Part shown: positions 1-7,387 of the stretch, piece after piece | Position numbering within the stretch: the stretch's first letter is position 1 | Layout of the letters: the number at the start of each line of letters is the position of its first letter | Origin: Deltaproteobacteria bacterium | Lineage (GTDB): Bacteria; Myxococcota; B64-G9 | Direction of reading: 5' to 3' | Assembly (NCBI GenBank): GCA_030591745.1 | Contig: JAUVAM010000073.1 | Span: forward strand, 1-9,477 | DNA: 9,477 nt | Notes under the pieces: model-generated | What the model saw: the letters and a program-made list of their open reading frames with translations, nothing else | Databases searched by the model: none | Told to the model about the DNA's origin: nothing | Position numbers and translations under genes: made by a program

Positions 1-2
1 AG

Positions 3-107
3 GTCCTCACCGAGAGTTTGCGTCCCGCCTTTCGCAAAGATCTGCTGGAAAAACTCGCCGCCGTATCGGGGCAAGCCTTACCGGTTCCGCTCAAATTGGT
101 CTACTGA
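3..107 (+). CDS. C-terminal end of an unrecognised protein, 5' end outside the window
   Basis: The frame starting at base 3 is open from the window edge to a TGA at 105-107. It gives 34 residues that look like genuine protein: LTESLRPAFRKDLLEKLAAV is an amphipathic helix, followed by a short strand ending LPVPLKLVY. The other two plus frames give poor, Ser/Arg-rich peptides. I do not recognise the family. A helix followed by a hydrophobic strand is loosely reminiscent of C-terminal regions of ATP-synthase stator-type subunits, but this is only an impression and I assign no function. The same frame stays open and protein-like for another 50 codons after the TGA, so this stop may not be the original end of the gene. 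Confidence 0.55.
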   Translation, partial: VLTESLRPAFRKDLLEKLAAVSGQALPVPLKLVY

Positions 108-260
108 AAGGCCGACCGCGTGGCTTTGCCGGAGCAAGGCCAGGCATTAAACCGCGACTTTCCCGGCTCTGATTTTTTGTTGTCGGAATCCAGTGGCGGC
201 GTGGTGCAAATCGAGCAACACCAGTGGTTGACCGCCGCCATCAAAGCGGCTGTATCTTAG
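108..260 (+). pseudogene. In-frame protein-like extension after the TGA at 105-107
   Basis: Directly after the TGA the same frame reads 50 sense codons to a TAG at 258-260. The translation looks like a real C-terminus: a polar stretch, then SDFLLSESSGGVVQIEQ, then a terminal helix QWLTAAIKAAVS. About two thirds of its third codon positions are G or C. It ends 12 bases before the end of purQ on the other strand, as expected of a normal convergent gene end. The simplest reading is one gene with a nonsense mutation (CGA or TGG to TGA) or a sequencing error at 105. Other options are a tiny separate gene starting at GTG 120 (46 residues, weak AAAGG upstream) or a recoded UGA. I do not recognise the family. 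Confidence 0.4.
122..141 (+). other. Stem-loop 14 bases downstream of the in-frame TGA
   Basis: GGCTTTGC and GCAAGGCC form an 8-bp stem with one G-U pair around a CGGA tetraloop. No T run follows, so it is not an intrinsic terminator. Its position relative to the TGA at 105-107 is compatible with the loose bacterial SECIS rule of an apical loop some 16-37 bases after the UGA with a G near the start of the loop. Such a short hairpin can easily occur by chance in GC-rich DNA. Confidence 0.3.
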
Positions 261-272
261 AACGCGCAGCCC

Positions 273-1091
273 TCAATCCCCTTGCAGAAAATCCCTGGCA
301 TTGCGAAACACAGCCAAACCCGCGCCCTCTTCAGGCAAATCGCTCAAGCGTGTCCATCGTGGATGATGGGTGCGATGAACGAAGGCCTCGGGGTGGGGCA
401 TGAGCCCAAAGATACGCCCCGAGGGATCGCTGAGCGCCGCCACCCCGCCGGGTGATCCGTTGGGGTTGGCCGGATAAACCTCGGTCGGCAGGCCATCCTC
501 GGCGTCGGCGTAACGCAAGGTCAGAAGATGCTTGTCCTCCAGGGCCTGTCCCAACTCGGCATCCGGCACGATCAGCTTGCCCTCGCCGTGGCGCACCGGC
601 AACTCCAGGCGCTTCAGGCCCCGAGTGAAGACGCAGGGACTTTTCGCGTCCACCGACAGATGAACCCAGCGATTTTCGAAACGACCCGATGCGTTGTGCG
701 TCAGACTGACGCTCTGGGCCTGTTGCCCATCCAGCCCGGGCAATAGGCCCAACTTGACCAAAAGCTGAAAACCATTGCAGATGCCCAAAATCAAATGACC
801 CGCGTCCACAAAGGCGCGCAGTTCATCCCAGAGCCGAATTTCGCCGTCGGCGATGCAGGCATGTCGCCAACGATTTGCCCCAGCCCGGGCCGCGCCCAAA
901 TCATCGCCGTCCATGAAACCGCCAGGCAAGCAGAGCAATTGAAAATCGCCAAAACGAACATCGCCGGCCATCACGTCCCAGATGGGCGCGATCTGCACCG
1001 AATCGAATCCCGCCAACCGGCAGGCGAAGGCGGTCTCTCTTTCACAATTGGTGCCGTTGCCGGCCATGACCAGTGCTCGAGTTTTCGCCAT
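273..1091 (-). CDS. purQ: Phosphoribosylformylglycinamidine synthase, glutaminase subunit PurQ
   Basis: This is the class I glutamine amidotransferase half of FGAM synthetase. It releases ammonia from glutamine for the fourth step of de novo purine synthesis and works with PurL in the cytoplasm. The 272-residue protein has an N-terminal strand ending GNGTNCE, the PGGF loop (residues 57-60), the nucleophile elbow LGICNGFQLL with Cys105, and the His/Glu of the triad in MPHPEAF (His233, Glu235). The start is ATG 1091, because MAKTRALVMAGNGTNCE aligns with the family. A longer reading from 1139 would add 16 residues overlapping the purL end. Only 4 bases separate it from the purL stop, and a GGTGA Shine-Dalgarno-like sequence overlaps that stop, so the two are probably translationally coupled. 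It is slightly longer than stand-alone Bacillus-type PurQ and resembles the C-terminal domain of large PurL. Confidence 0.95.
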   Translation of the reverse strand: MAKTRALVMAGNGTNCERETAFACRLAGFDSVQIAPIWDVMAGDVRFGDFQLLCLPGGFMDGDDLGAARAGANRWRHACIADGEIRLWDELRAFVDAGHLILGICNGFQLLVKLGLLPGLDGQQAQSVSLTHNASGRFENRWVHLSVDAKSPCVFTRGLKRLELPVRHGEGKLIVPDAELGQALEDKHLLTLRYADAEDGLPTEVYPANPNGSPGGVAALSDPSGRIFGLMPHPEAFVHRTHHPRWTRLSDLPEEGAGLAVFRNARDFLQGD

Positions 1092-1095
1092 GTCG

Positions 1096-4083
1096 TCACC
1101 AATCCAAGGGGGCCAACCAGGCCCGCCGAAGTTGTTCAAGGTCCACGTCCATCATGCGCCCACCACGGCTGCTCGCGACCTGCAATCGAGGCTCCGCCGT
1201 GACCCGACCCACCCGAGCCCACAATCCGTCCAGTGAACCCAGTTCGCGCTCGAAGGCCTCGGCCCGCTCCGGTGCCACCGTGACGACGAAGCGACCCAAA
1301 CTCTCGGCATACAGCAAGTCGTCGTCGACAAGAGACTCCGCCGGAACCATCGCCAGGTCCAGACTGAGGCCCAGCGCCCCCGCGAAGGCGGTCTCCGCGA
1401 AGGCCACGGCCAGGCCTCCATCCGAGCAATCATGACAAGAGGCCACCAATCCCTTCTTCATGGCCTGGTGCAAAGCCCTGTATATCCCCAGGTGTTCGGC
1501 GGGTCGAAAACCCGGCACCTCGCCCCCGCTCAAGCCAAGCTGAGCCAGGTACTCGCTTCCCCCCAATTCAGCGCGGGTTCGACCCAGCACGTAAAGAAGA
1601 TGGCCGGCCTGTTTGCAATCCATGCTGACCGCCAGCCCTGCGTCGTCCATCAAGGCCAAGCAAGTAAACAGCAAGGTGGGCGGAATGCTGATGCGCTCTC
1701 CATCGATGACCGCGTCATTCTTCATGCTGTCTTTGCCGCTGATGCAAGCGACACCATAGGCCGTACAGGCCTCGTACAGAGCCTGGTTCGCCCGCACCAA
1801 CTGCCCCAGCTTGAAATCACCATCCGGGTTGGCGGGCGAAAGCACCGGATCACACCAGCAGAAGTTATCCAGGCCCACGGCCCGATCCGGATCACCCCCC
1901 ACGGCCACCACATTGCGCAAGGCCTCATCCACCGACGCCGCCGCCATGGCGCCCGCGTCAAAATCGCTGTAACGAGGACAAATACCATGCCCCACGGCCA
2001 CCGCCCGCATGGACGCAAGCTTCGGCCGAAAAACCGAAGCATCGCTGGGCCCATCGTCTTTGGCCCCCATCAGAGGCTTGATGACCGTACCGGCCTGCAC
2101 CTCGTGATCGTATTGGCGCACCCAGTAATGCTTGGAGCAAATATTCAGCCGGCCCAGGATCTCCTTGAGCAAAGCTGCGGGATCCGACACATGAACAGGC
2201 GCCACCTTTTGTGGAGTCACCGCCTGCCAGCGAGCCTCGAGCTCCATGGGCGGCAAGCCATCGTGCAGAAAGTCCATCGTCAACAGGGCCACGGTCCGAC
2301 CCCGATCGCGCACCCGGAAAAATCCATCGTCGGTGAATTGCCCCAAATCCGTGGCCTCGACCTGATAGCGCTCGGCCAGCGCCAACAGGGTCGGCAGCTT
2401 GTCCGGCGGCACGGCCAGCGTCATGCGCTCCTGGGCCTCGCTGACCAGGATCTCCCAGGCCGCCAAGCCCTCGTACTTCAGTGGTGCCTTTGTCAGATCC
2501 AAGTCGCAGCCCCCCGTGGCCGTGCCCATCTCGCCCACGCTGGAACTCAAGCCCCCGGCGCCGTTGTCGGTCATGGCGCTGTATAGACCTTCGTCCCTGG
2601 CCACGAGAAGAAAATCAAACATGCGTTTCTGCGTGATGGGGTCGCCGATTTGTACGGCCGTCGTCGGCGAGCCCTCGTGCAGCTCTTCGCTTGAGAAAGT
2701 CGCCCCGTGGATGCCGTCCGCGCCGATGCGCCCCCCCACCATGACGATGCGATCGCCCGAGCGACAGCGCTTGACCCAGCCATCGCGTCCGTGAAGCGCC
2801 CTGGGCAACAAGCCGCCCGTGCCACAGAAAACCAGGGGCTTGCCCAAAAATCGCTCATCGAAGACCACCGAGCCGTTGATGGTGGGGATACCCGACTTGT
2901 TGCCGCCGTGCTCGACGCCCTCCCTCACGCCCTCAAGCACGCGCCGGGGATGCAAGAGCCCGGACGGCACGGCTTCGGTCCGGCGTGGATCGGCAAGACA
3001 AAAAACATCCGTATTGAAAATCAGGCGGGCTCCCTGGCCGGTGCCGAAGGGATCCCGATTCACGCCCACGATGCCGGTCAGGGCACCGCCGTAGGGATCC
3101 AGAGCAGAGGGGCTGTTGTGGGTCTCCACCTTGCAGACCAGACTGTCCGTTTCGTCAAAATGAAACACGCCCGCGTTGTCCACGAAGACGCTCTGGCATA
3201 AGTCGGCATCCCCTTTGTCCTTGCGCACCTGCTTCGTGCCACCCCGAATGTAGGTATCGAAAAGAGAATCGATGATCTGCTCGGGCTCGTCCTCAAACCG
3301 ATATCGAATGCGGGCGTTGAAGATCTTGTGCTTGCAGTGCTCAGACCAGGTCTGGGCCAGGCACTCCAACTCCACGTCGGTGGGCATAGCGGCCAGGTCC
3401 TCTTGCAGGCGCTGGGCCTGCACATCCTCGCGCCGGTAATAATCACGGATGCAACGCATCTCATCAAGACCGAGGGCCAAAACCCGTTCGCGGGACAAGT
3501 CGACCAGGGCCTGGTCGGGAAGCTCTAAGTCCACCTGCGCCATCGGCTCGCGCCCCTTGCCCGAAACTTTGGGCACAATAAGCGCAAAACCGTTTTGCTC
3601 AGTATGCTCAGCCGCCGACAAAATCTGGAACCTGTGAATGAGCTTGTTGGCCAGAAGGTCGTTGGTGATGCGCTCCACCGTCTGCGCATTCAAGTCGCCC
3701 CAGAACCGAACCTGCCGGGCGTGATAGACCGACTCTCCCTCGCTGAAGGGCCGGTTCAGGGTCAAGGCCAGCGACTCTGCCGCCGTGCGGCCCACATTGT
3801 CGGTCACCCCCGGCTTCAGGCCTACCTCCACCGCCCAGGAGAAACCCTCGCCGTCCAAAGGCCTGTCCACGCACGATTGCTGAATCACCGGATCGCAAAG
3901 CGGATCGGCGGCCGCATCCCTCAACTGCTCGGGCGAAAGCGGCGCGTCCACCAAATAAACATCAATGCAACGAAGCGCTTCGACCCCCTCGATGCCCAGT
4001 TCAGAATGAATGCGCCTTCGCAGCTTTTCTCCTGGCGCATCGACCAGTCCTGCTTTCAAGCCGACTTCGATCCGGTGGGCCAT
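1096..4083 (-). CDS. purL: Phosphoribosylformylglycinamidine synthase, synthetase subunit PurL
   Basis: This ATP-dependent subunit converts FGAR to FGAM with ammonia supplied by PurQ. At 995 residues it lies between the small PurL (about 740, needs PurS) and the fused proteobacterial enzyme (about 1,300). The N-terminal region has two PurS-like modules, around residues 3-25 (EVGLKAGLVDAPG) and 84-106 (EVGLKPGVTDNVG), so a separate PurS is probably unnecessary. The linker motif WSEHCKHK (about 246-253) is followed by KVETHNSPSALDPYGGA and DNGAGGLSSSVGEM in the first synthetase repeat. ISGKDSMK and CSDGGLAVA mark the second repeat. The protein ends where the glutaminase domain would begin in the fused enzyme. 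I chose ATG 4083: GGAGG at 4093-4089 is 5 bases upstream, whereas the TTG at 4086 is only 2 bases from it. First gene of a purL-purQ operon. Confidence 0.95.
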   Translation of the reverse strand: MAHRIEVGLKAGLVDAPGEKLRRRIHSELGIEGVEALRCIDVYLVDAPLSPEQLRDAAADPLCDPVIQQSCVDRPLDGEGFSWAVEVGLKPGVTDNVGRTAAESLALTLNRPFSEGESVYHARQVRFWGDLNAQTVERITNDLLANKLIHRFQILSAAEHTEQNGFALIVPKVSGKGREPMAQVDLELPDQALVDLSRERVLALGLDEMRCIRDYYRREDVQAQRLQEDLAAMPTDVELECLAQTWSEHCKHKIFNARIRYRFEDEPEQIIDSLFDTYIRGGTKQVRKDKGDADLCQSVFVDNAGVFHFDETDSLVCKVETHNSPSALDPYGGALTGIVGVNRDPFGTGQGARLIFNTDVFCLADPRRTEAVPSGLLHPRRVLEGVREGVEHGGNKSGIPTINGSVVFDERFLGKPLVFCGTGGLLPRALHGRDGWVKRCRSGDRIVMVGGRIGADGIHGATFSSEELHEGSPTTAVQIGDPITQKRMFDFLLVARDEGLYSAMTDNGAGGLSSSVGEMGTATGGCDLDLTKAPLKYEGLAAWEILVSEAQERMTLAVPPDKLPTLLALAERYQVEATDLGQFTDDGFFRVRDRGRTVALLTMDFLHDGLPPMELEARWQAVTPQKVAPVHVSDPAALLKEILGRLNICSKHYWVRQYDHEVQAGTVIKPLMGAKDDGPSDASVFRPKLASMRAVAVGHGICPRYSDFDAGAMAAASVDEALRNVVAVGGDPDRAVGLDNFCWCDPVLSPANPDGDFKLGQLVRANQALYEACTAYGVACISGKDSMKNDAVIDGERISIPPTLLFTCLALMDDAGLAVSMDCKQAGHLLYVLGRTRAELGGSEYLAQLGLSGGEVPGFRPAEHLGIYRALHQAMKKGLVASCHDCSDGGLAVAFAETAFAGALGLSLDLAMVPAESLVDDDLLYAESLGRFVVTVAPERAEAFERELGSLDGLWARVGRVTAEPRLQVASSRGGRMMDVDLEQLRRAWLAPLDW

Positions 4084-4088
4084 CAACG

Positions 4089-4093
4089 CCTCC
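4089..4093 (-). promoter_or_regulatory. Shine-Dalgarno site of purL
   Basis: GGAGG on the minus strand, 5 bases before ATG 4083. The spacing decides in favour of this ATG over the adjacent TTG at 4086. Confidence 0.8.
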
Positions 4094-4274
4094 TGTGACT
4101 CATCATGCGTGGGTTACGAGACCTTTCAACAGAAGAGAATCATTGTCAATGCGCTTGCGCCCGCCCTCGACGTCAAATTGGACGAAGACGGGCACAAAAA
4201 AGATGGGGCTTTCTGCCCACGGGCTTGCCCGAAAACAGACACAATGGTAGGAATCACAAGCGGCTGGGGCAACT
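4094..4274. other. Divergent intergenic region between purL and the coiled-coil gene
   Basis: This stretch carries the promoters for both divergent transcripts, but neither is clear. On the minus strand a perfect TTGACA -35 hexamer lies at 4149-4144, but the sequence 17 bases on (AAAGGT, 4126-4121) is a poor -10. On the plus strand the best pair is TTGCCC (4225-4230) with TAGGAA (4248-4253), also weak. Short GC palindromes such as CGGGCTTGCCCG (4220-4231) occur. I see no purine riboswitch core, tRNA or small gene. An ATG at 4244, in frame with the downstream gene, has no ribosome binding site. Confidence 0.4.
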
Positions 4275-4279
4275 GGAGG
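4275..4279 (+). promoter_or_regulatory. Shine-Dalgarno site of the coiled-coil gene
   Basis: GGAGG followed by a 6-base spacer and ATG 4286. It fixes the start well inside a longer open frame that runs back into the purL 5' end on the opposite strand. Confidence 0.8.
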
Positions 4280-4285
4280 TTGACC

Positions 4286-5056
4286 ATGGTGATGGTAGGA
4301 CTAGCAGCTATCGTGGGTTGGGTGTTGGCGCTTGTTTGCGCCTTTGGCTGGATCATGAGCCGGTCGAAGGCCGACGGCACGAAAACCCGATCCGGCGAAT
4401 CGGAAAACCTGCAGAGCAAACTGGAACAAGCCCTGACCCTGGCCGAGACGGCCAACAAGGGCAGAGACGAGTTGCGGGGCAAGCTGGACAAAGCCCGAGA
4501 CGATCTCAAGCGAGCCAAGAAAAAGGCCTACGAGGCGGATCGGGCATCGAAGTCCGGTGATCCCGAGATGTCCGATGAGGAGGCCGAGTTGCGGCGCGGC
4601 GAAGTCGAACTCGCCAAGCTTCGGGCCGAGGCGAAGCAGGCCGCCTCAGACCAGGCAAAGCAGATGGAACAGATTCAGCAGGAGCTGGACGGGGTGAAGA
4701 AGGAGCGGGATGAGGTCAAGAAGGCGCTTTCTGAGCGGGTTACCCAAGCACCACCGGTTCAGGAATCCACGGACAAACCCCTGGCACCTTTGGATGAACC
4801 TGAGAAGAAAACCTCGCCTGACTCGCCTGCTTCCGAGAACGAATCGAACCCTCCTTCGCCTTCGGCTTCGGCGGGCGGGCCCGATGTTAACAACCTTGAG
4901 TCTGAGTTGAAAAAGGTGCGAGGCCAGATCAAGGCGGCCCGTAAAAAGGAGCGCAACGACAGCCAGGTTTATCGCGTGACGAAGAGCAAGCTGGAGCTTG
5001 CCATGGACAAGATCGACATGCTTGAGAAACAACTGAGCAAGAGTCCGCCCGCCTAG
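4286..5056 (+). CDS. Membrane-anchored coiled-coil protein of unknown function
   Basis: A 256-residue protein with no recognised catalytic motif. Residues 3-24 are one hydrophobic segment (MVGLAAIVGWVLALVCAFGW) followed by Ser/Arg/Lys, consistent with an N-terminal anchor and, by the positive-inside rule, a cytoplasmic body. Residues about 40-86 and 96-152 are highly charged Leu/Lys/Glu/Gln heptad-like coiled coils. Residues 153-199 form a Pro/Ser/Glu-rich linker, and 200-252 a further coiled coil (KLELAMDKIDMLEKQL). The start at ATG 4286 is supported by GGAGG 6 bases upstream; a longer reading from 4010 would cross the purL promoter region. The gene is divergent from purL and convergent with the gene ending at 5064, so it stands alone. 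An anchored coil of this kind could be a scaffold or spacer at the envelope, but nothing specific can be claimed. Confidence 0.8.
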   Translation: MVMVGLAAIVGWVLALVCAFGWIMSRSKADGTKTRSGESENLQSKLEQALTLAETANKGRDELRGKLDKARDDLKRAKKKAYEADRASKSGDPEMSDEEAELRRGEVELAKLRAEAKQAASDQAKQMEQIQQELDGVKKERDEVKKALSERVTQAPPVQESTDKPLAPLDEPEKKTSPDSPASENESNPPSPSASAGGPDVNNLESELKKVRGQIKAARKKERNDSQVYRVTKSKLELAMDKIDMLEKQLSKSPPA

Positions 5057-5063
5057 AGATCCC

Positions 5064-6194
5064 TCACCACGCCCAACCGGTTTCTAAGCCCAGGACGAAC
5101 TTGGACCACTTGCTGGATTGACCCAGGGGCACCCGAAACGCCAGGGCGCCTACGAATCCGCCAAAGCGAGCGCGGACCTGGGGCGAGAGTTGGCAGAAAA
5201 AGTACCAGTCATTGCCGGTGCCGCCCATGCCGGTCTCCCCTTGGCCCGCGGCCATCAACAAGGCCAGGCCCGGCGACAACCAGTCCAACACACGCCAGTC
5301 CCAGGCCAAGTCAATGCGATAAATCTTTTCCACTTGTCCGCCCCCTGAAAACAAATGGTAGGCCAGTCCCGTGCTGAAAAAATGGGCACCGAGTCCCAAT
5401 TGGCTCTCCGCATGAAAGACATAGTCAGGCGCGTCGTAGCGAAACAAGTGATAGACGTGAGCTGCGCCGAACGCGGCCGCGTCGAGCAAGTACTTTTTAT
5501 CCGCACCGGCCCAGGCGGAAGTCCCGGGGCTGAAAATAAAGCCCCCGCTGATGACCCAGGGGAACTTTCCGTCGGCCAAGTGACGCCCCCAAATACCGCG
5601 GAGGCCCAGACTCATGTTGCCCAAGGCCCAAGCGAAGCCTTCGTCCTCCAAAGAAGCCGCCACGGCGGGCAGATCCAAGTTAACGCCCAACCACTTCAAG
5701 GGCGCAAATTCGGCCCGGATGATCTGCGTCCAGAGCGCCGAGGCGTCGTCGTGAAACTCGGGGTCCAAGCGCCACTGCTTGCGCAATTCATCCGCCAACC
5801 AGATCACCTCCGACACCAGACGTACGCGCCTGCGTCCCACCACGTCGGTCAAAATCATGTGCGCGGCGAAGTCATCCCGCCCGGGTTCGATGACACCCCC
5901 TCGGGATTCCTGCTGCCAGGCGTCCTTGGTCTTGGTTTCTTCTTTTACGGAGGATGAAGCCTCCAAATCGACCAAATTCTTTTTCGCCTGCTCAATGCAA
6001 GGGTTGTCCGGGTGGTTGTGCAAAAAAGTACGCCATCCCTCCATCTTAAGCTCGGCCGTGTTGCGCTCTTCGATGCGCGCGGCAAACTGTAGATAAAGGG
6101 GGTCCTGGCACTCGGGCGAGCTCGCCCGGGGTGTCGCGGGGAGAACCCAAGACAGGCCCATAAACAAGATCCAAATCGTCATCGTCCTTTTCAT
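5064..6194 (-). CDS. Secreted protein, probable outer-membrane beta-barrel with N-terminal helical region
   Basis: This 376-residue protein starts with a signal peptide (MKRTMTIWILFMGLSWVLP, likely cleaved after PRA at residue 24). Residues about 30-78 (RIEERNTAELKMEGWRTFL, then HPDNPCIEQAKKNLVDLE) resemble a TPR-like helical hairpin. A charged linker covers about 80-108. From about 110 to the end, alternating aromatic and glycine-rich stretches suggest transmembrane beta strands, and the last residue is Trp in ETGWAW, as in many outer-membrane proteins. I do not recognise the family. ATG 6194 overlaps the nagZ TGA as ATGA, with AGGGG 8 bases upstream, so it is co-transcribed and probably coupled with nagZ. 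A longer reading from 6419 would add a low-complexity Arg/Gly stretch overlapping nagZ and hide the signal peptide. It ends 7 bases from the convergent coiled-coil gene, with no clear terminator between them. Confidence 0.8.
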   Translation of the reverse strand: MKRTMTIWILFMGLSWVLPATPRASSPECQDPLYLQFAARIEERNTAELKMEGWRTFLHNHPDNPCIEQAKKNLVDLEASSSVKEETKTKDAWQQESRGGVIEPGRDDFAAHMILTDVVGRRRVRLVSEVIWLADELRKQWRLDPEFHDDASALWTQIIRAEFAPLKWLGVNLDLPAVAASLEDEGFAWALGNMSLGLRGIWGRHLADGKFPWVISGGFIFSPGTSAWAGADKKYLLDAAAFGAAHVYHLFRYDAPDYVFHAESQLGLGAHFFSTGLAYHLFSGGGQVEKIYRIDLAWDWRVLDWLSPGLALLMAAGQGETGMGGTGNDWYFFCQLSPQVRARFGGFVGALAFRVPLGQSSKWSKFVLGLETGWAW

Positions 6195-7285
6195 GTAAAG
6201 TGCCCCTGCAACCTGGCCTCCAGGTTTTTGCGTTCTTTTCCCCTCAACAAAGCGAACAAGGTCTCTCGCTCCGGCCGACGTCGACCGGCTTGCACCCGCG
6301 CAGCCAACCGGTCCCAGCGATCGACCGAAGCCGCCAGGGCCTTTGCGTCCACCTGCCCCCGCTCGAGCCTGTCTTGCAGGCAAGCCATGGCTTGTTCGAT
6401 GAGTTGAGGCCTGTGACAAATCAGCGCCCCGTCGGCACCCGCGCAGATTGCCTGGCAGGCCGCCTCCACCACCCCCGGGTCCTTGGCCACGGCGGCCATT
6501 TCCAAATCGTCGGTCAAGACCAGTCCCTCATAGCCCATGCCCTGGCGCAGCAAGGCATAGGTCGCCTTGGACAAGGATGCCGGAAGCAAGGGGTCCAGGG
6601 CCTGAACCACCACGTGAGCCGTCAAGACCGCGTCCGGCAAACGAGCCGCCGTCGCCGCCGCCCGAAAAGGCGCAAGCTCGATCGCCTCCAGGCGCTCCAT
6701 GCCGTGGGTCAAAATGGGCAGGTCGTGATGGCTGTCGACGTGGGTGTCCCCATGGCCCGGAAAGTGCTTCACGCAATTGGCCACGCCCCCGTCCTGCAAG
6801 CCTTTGGCGAAAGCCAAACCAAAACGGATGACCGCCGAGGGCTCGTCAGAGAAAGCCCGATCGCCGATGACCGGGTTGTCCGGGTTGCTGTTGACATCCA
6901 GCACAGGTGCCAAATTGTGATGAAAGCCCAGGGCCGTAAGCTCGGCGCCCAACTGTCGGCCCGCATCACGGCACAAGGAAAGATCGCCCAACCGCGCCAA
7001 TCGACCCATGGACGGAAGCTGGATCACCGGCGCCTTCAGGCGCTGCACCCGCCCACCCTCTTGATCCAAACTGATGATCAGGGGTCGGCCTCCGGCCAAA
7101 CGAAAAAGTTCATCCATCAAGGCCAGACTGGAATCCAAATCCGGCAGGTTGCGCGAAAACAAGATCACGCCACCCAGGCCCTGGCGGATGAGGGCAGCCA
7201 CCTCGTCCGGCACCCGCAGGCCCTCAAAGCCCGCAACGAAAAGACGGGCCAGGTTGAGGCCTTGACTGGAGAATCGTTCGCTCAT
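6191..7285 (-). CDS. nagZ: Beta-N-acetylhexosaminidase, glycoside hydrolase family 3, NagZ type
   Basis: NagZ removes N-acetylglucosamine from GlcNAc-anhydroMurNAc (peptide) products during peptidoglycan recycling. The 364-residue protein is a single TIM-barrel GH3 enzyme: substrate-loop motif SLDQEGGRVQR (residues 72-82), the family signature KHFPGHGDTHVDSHHDLP (173-190) with the Asp184-His186 catalytic dyad, and nucleophile Asp259 in LTDDLEM. No signal peptide is visible, so it should act in the cytoplasm, as in Gram-negative recycling. I prefer ATG 7285 (MSERFSS), because family proteins begin shortly before LARLFVAGFEG and a promoter-like pair lies just upstream. ATG 7339 would add 18 residues. 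Neither start has a Shine-Dalgarno site. It is the first gene of a two-gene operon with the outer-membrane-like gene and is divergent from dacB. Confidence 0.93.
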   Translation of the reverse strand: MSERFSSQGLNLARLFVAGFEGLRVPDEVAALIRQGLGGVILFSRNLPDLDSSLALMDELFRLAGGRPLIISLDQEGGRVQRLKAPVIQLPSMGRLARLGDLSLCRDAGRQLGAELTALGFHHNLAPVLDVNSNPDNPVIGDRAFSDEPSAVIRFGLAFAKGLQDGGVANCVKHFPGHGDTHVDSHHDLPILTHGMERLEAIELAPFRAAATAARLPDAVLTAHVVVQALDPLLPASLSKATYALLRQGMGYEGLVLTDDLEMAAVAKDPGVVEAACQAICAGADGALICHRPQLIEQAMACLQDRLERGQVDAKALAASVDRWDRLAARVQAGRRRPERETLFALLRGKERKNLEARLQGHFT

Positions 7286-7294
7286 GCAAAGCCC

Positions 7295-7323
7295 AGAATA
7301 GCCCCGCTGTGCCCCAGGACCAA
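7295..7323 (-). promoter_or_regulatory. Candidate nagZ promoter
   Basis: On the minus strand TTGGTC (7323-7318), a 17-base spacer and TATTCT (7300-7295). Only 9 bases separate the -10 hexamer from ATG 7285, so transcription would start about 1-3 bases before the ATG. This fits the missing Shine-Dalgarno site. It supports the shorter nagZ start and lies inside the longer one. Confidence 0.35.
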
Positions 7324-7347
7324 AGTGAAATTCCTGCATGACGAGTT

Positions 7348-7376
7348 TTGACCTATTCCTGCCGATTGGATAGTCT
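7348..7376 (+). promoter_or_regulatory. Candidate dacB promoter
   Basis: TTGACC (7348-7353), a 17-base spacer and TAGTCT (7371-7376), ending 11 bases before ATG 7388. The predicted leader would be only about 3-6 bases. dacB has no Shine-Dalgarno site, which agrees with a leaderless or near-leaderless message. Confidence 0.35.
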
Positions 7377-7387
7377 GACGGTCGATC

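Noticed and set aside
122..141. Firm call of a SECIS element
   Set aside because: The hairpin fits only loose spacing rules, lacks a recognisable selenoprotein context and may be chance, so it is kept as a low-confidence stem-loop.
1432..2586. Long plus-strand open frame (384 codons) opposite purL
   Set aside because: It lies wholly antisense to well-supported purL, has no recognisable motifs and is His/Gln/Arg-rich, as expected for the mirror of a GC-rich gene.
3595..4098. Plus-strand open frame opposite the purL 5' end
   Set aside because: It mirrors the PurL N-terminal coding sequence and has no independent coding evidence.
5057..5063. Bidirectional terminator between the convergent genes
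   Set aside because: No inverted repeat with flanking A/T runs is visible around the 7-base gap.
6200..7351. Plus-strand open frame of 383 codons covering all of nagZ
   Set aside because: Antisense shadow: composition rich in Gln, Arg and Pro, no domain, no ribosome binding site, while the opposite strand has complete GH3 motifs.
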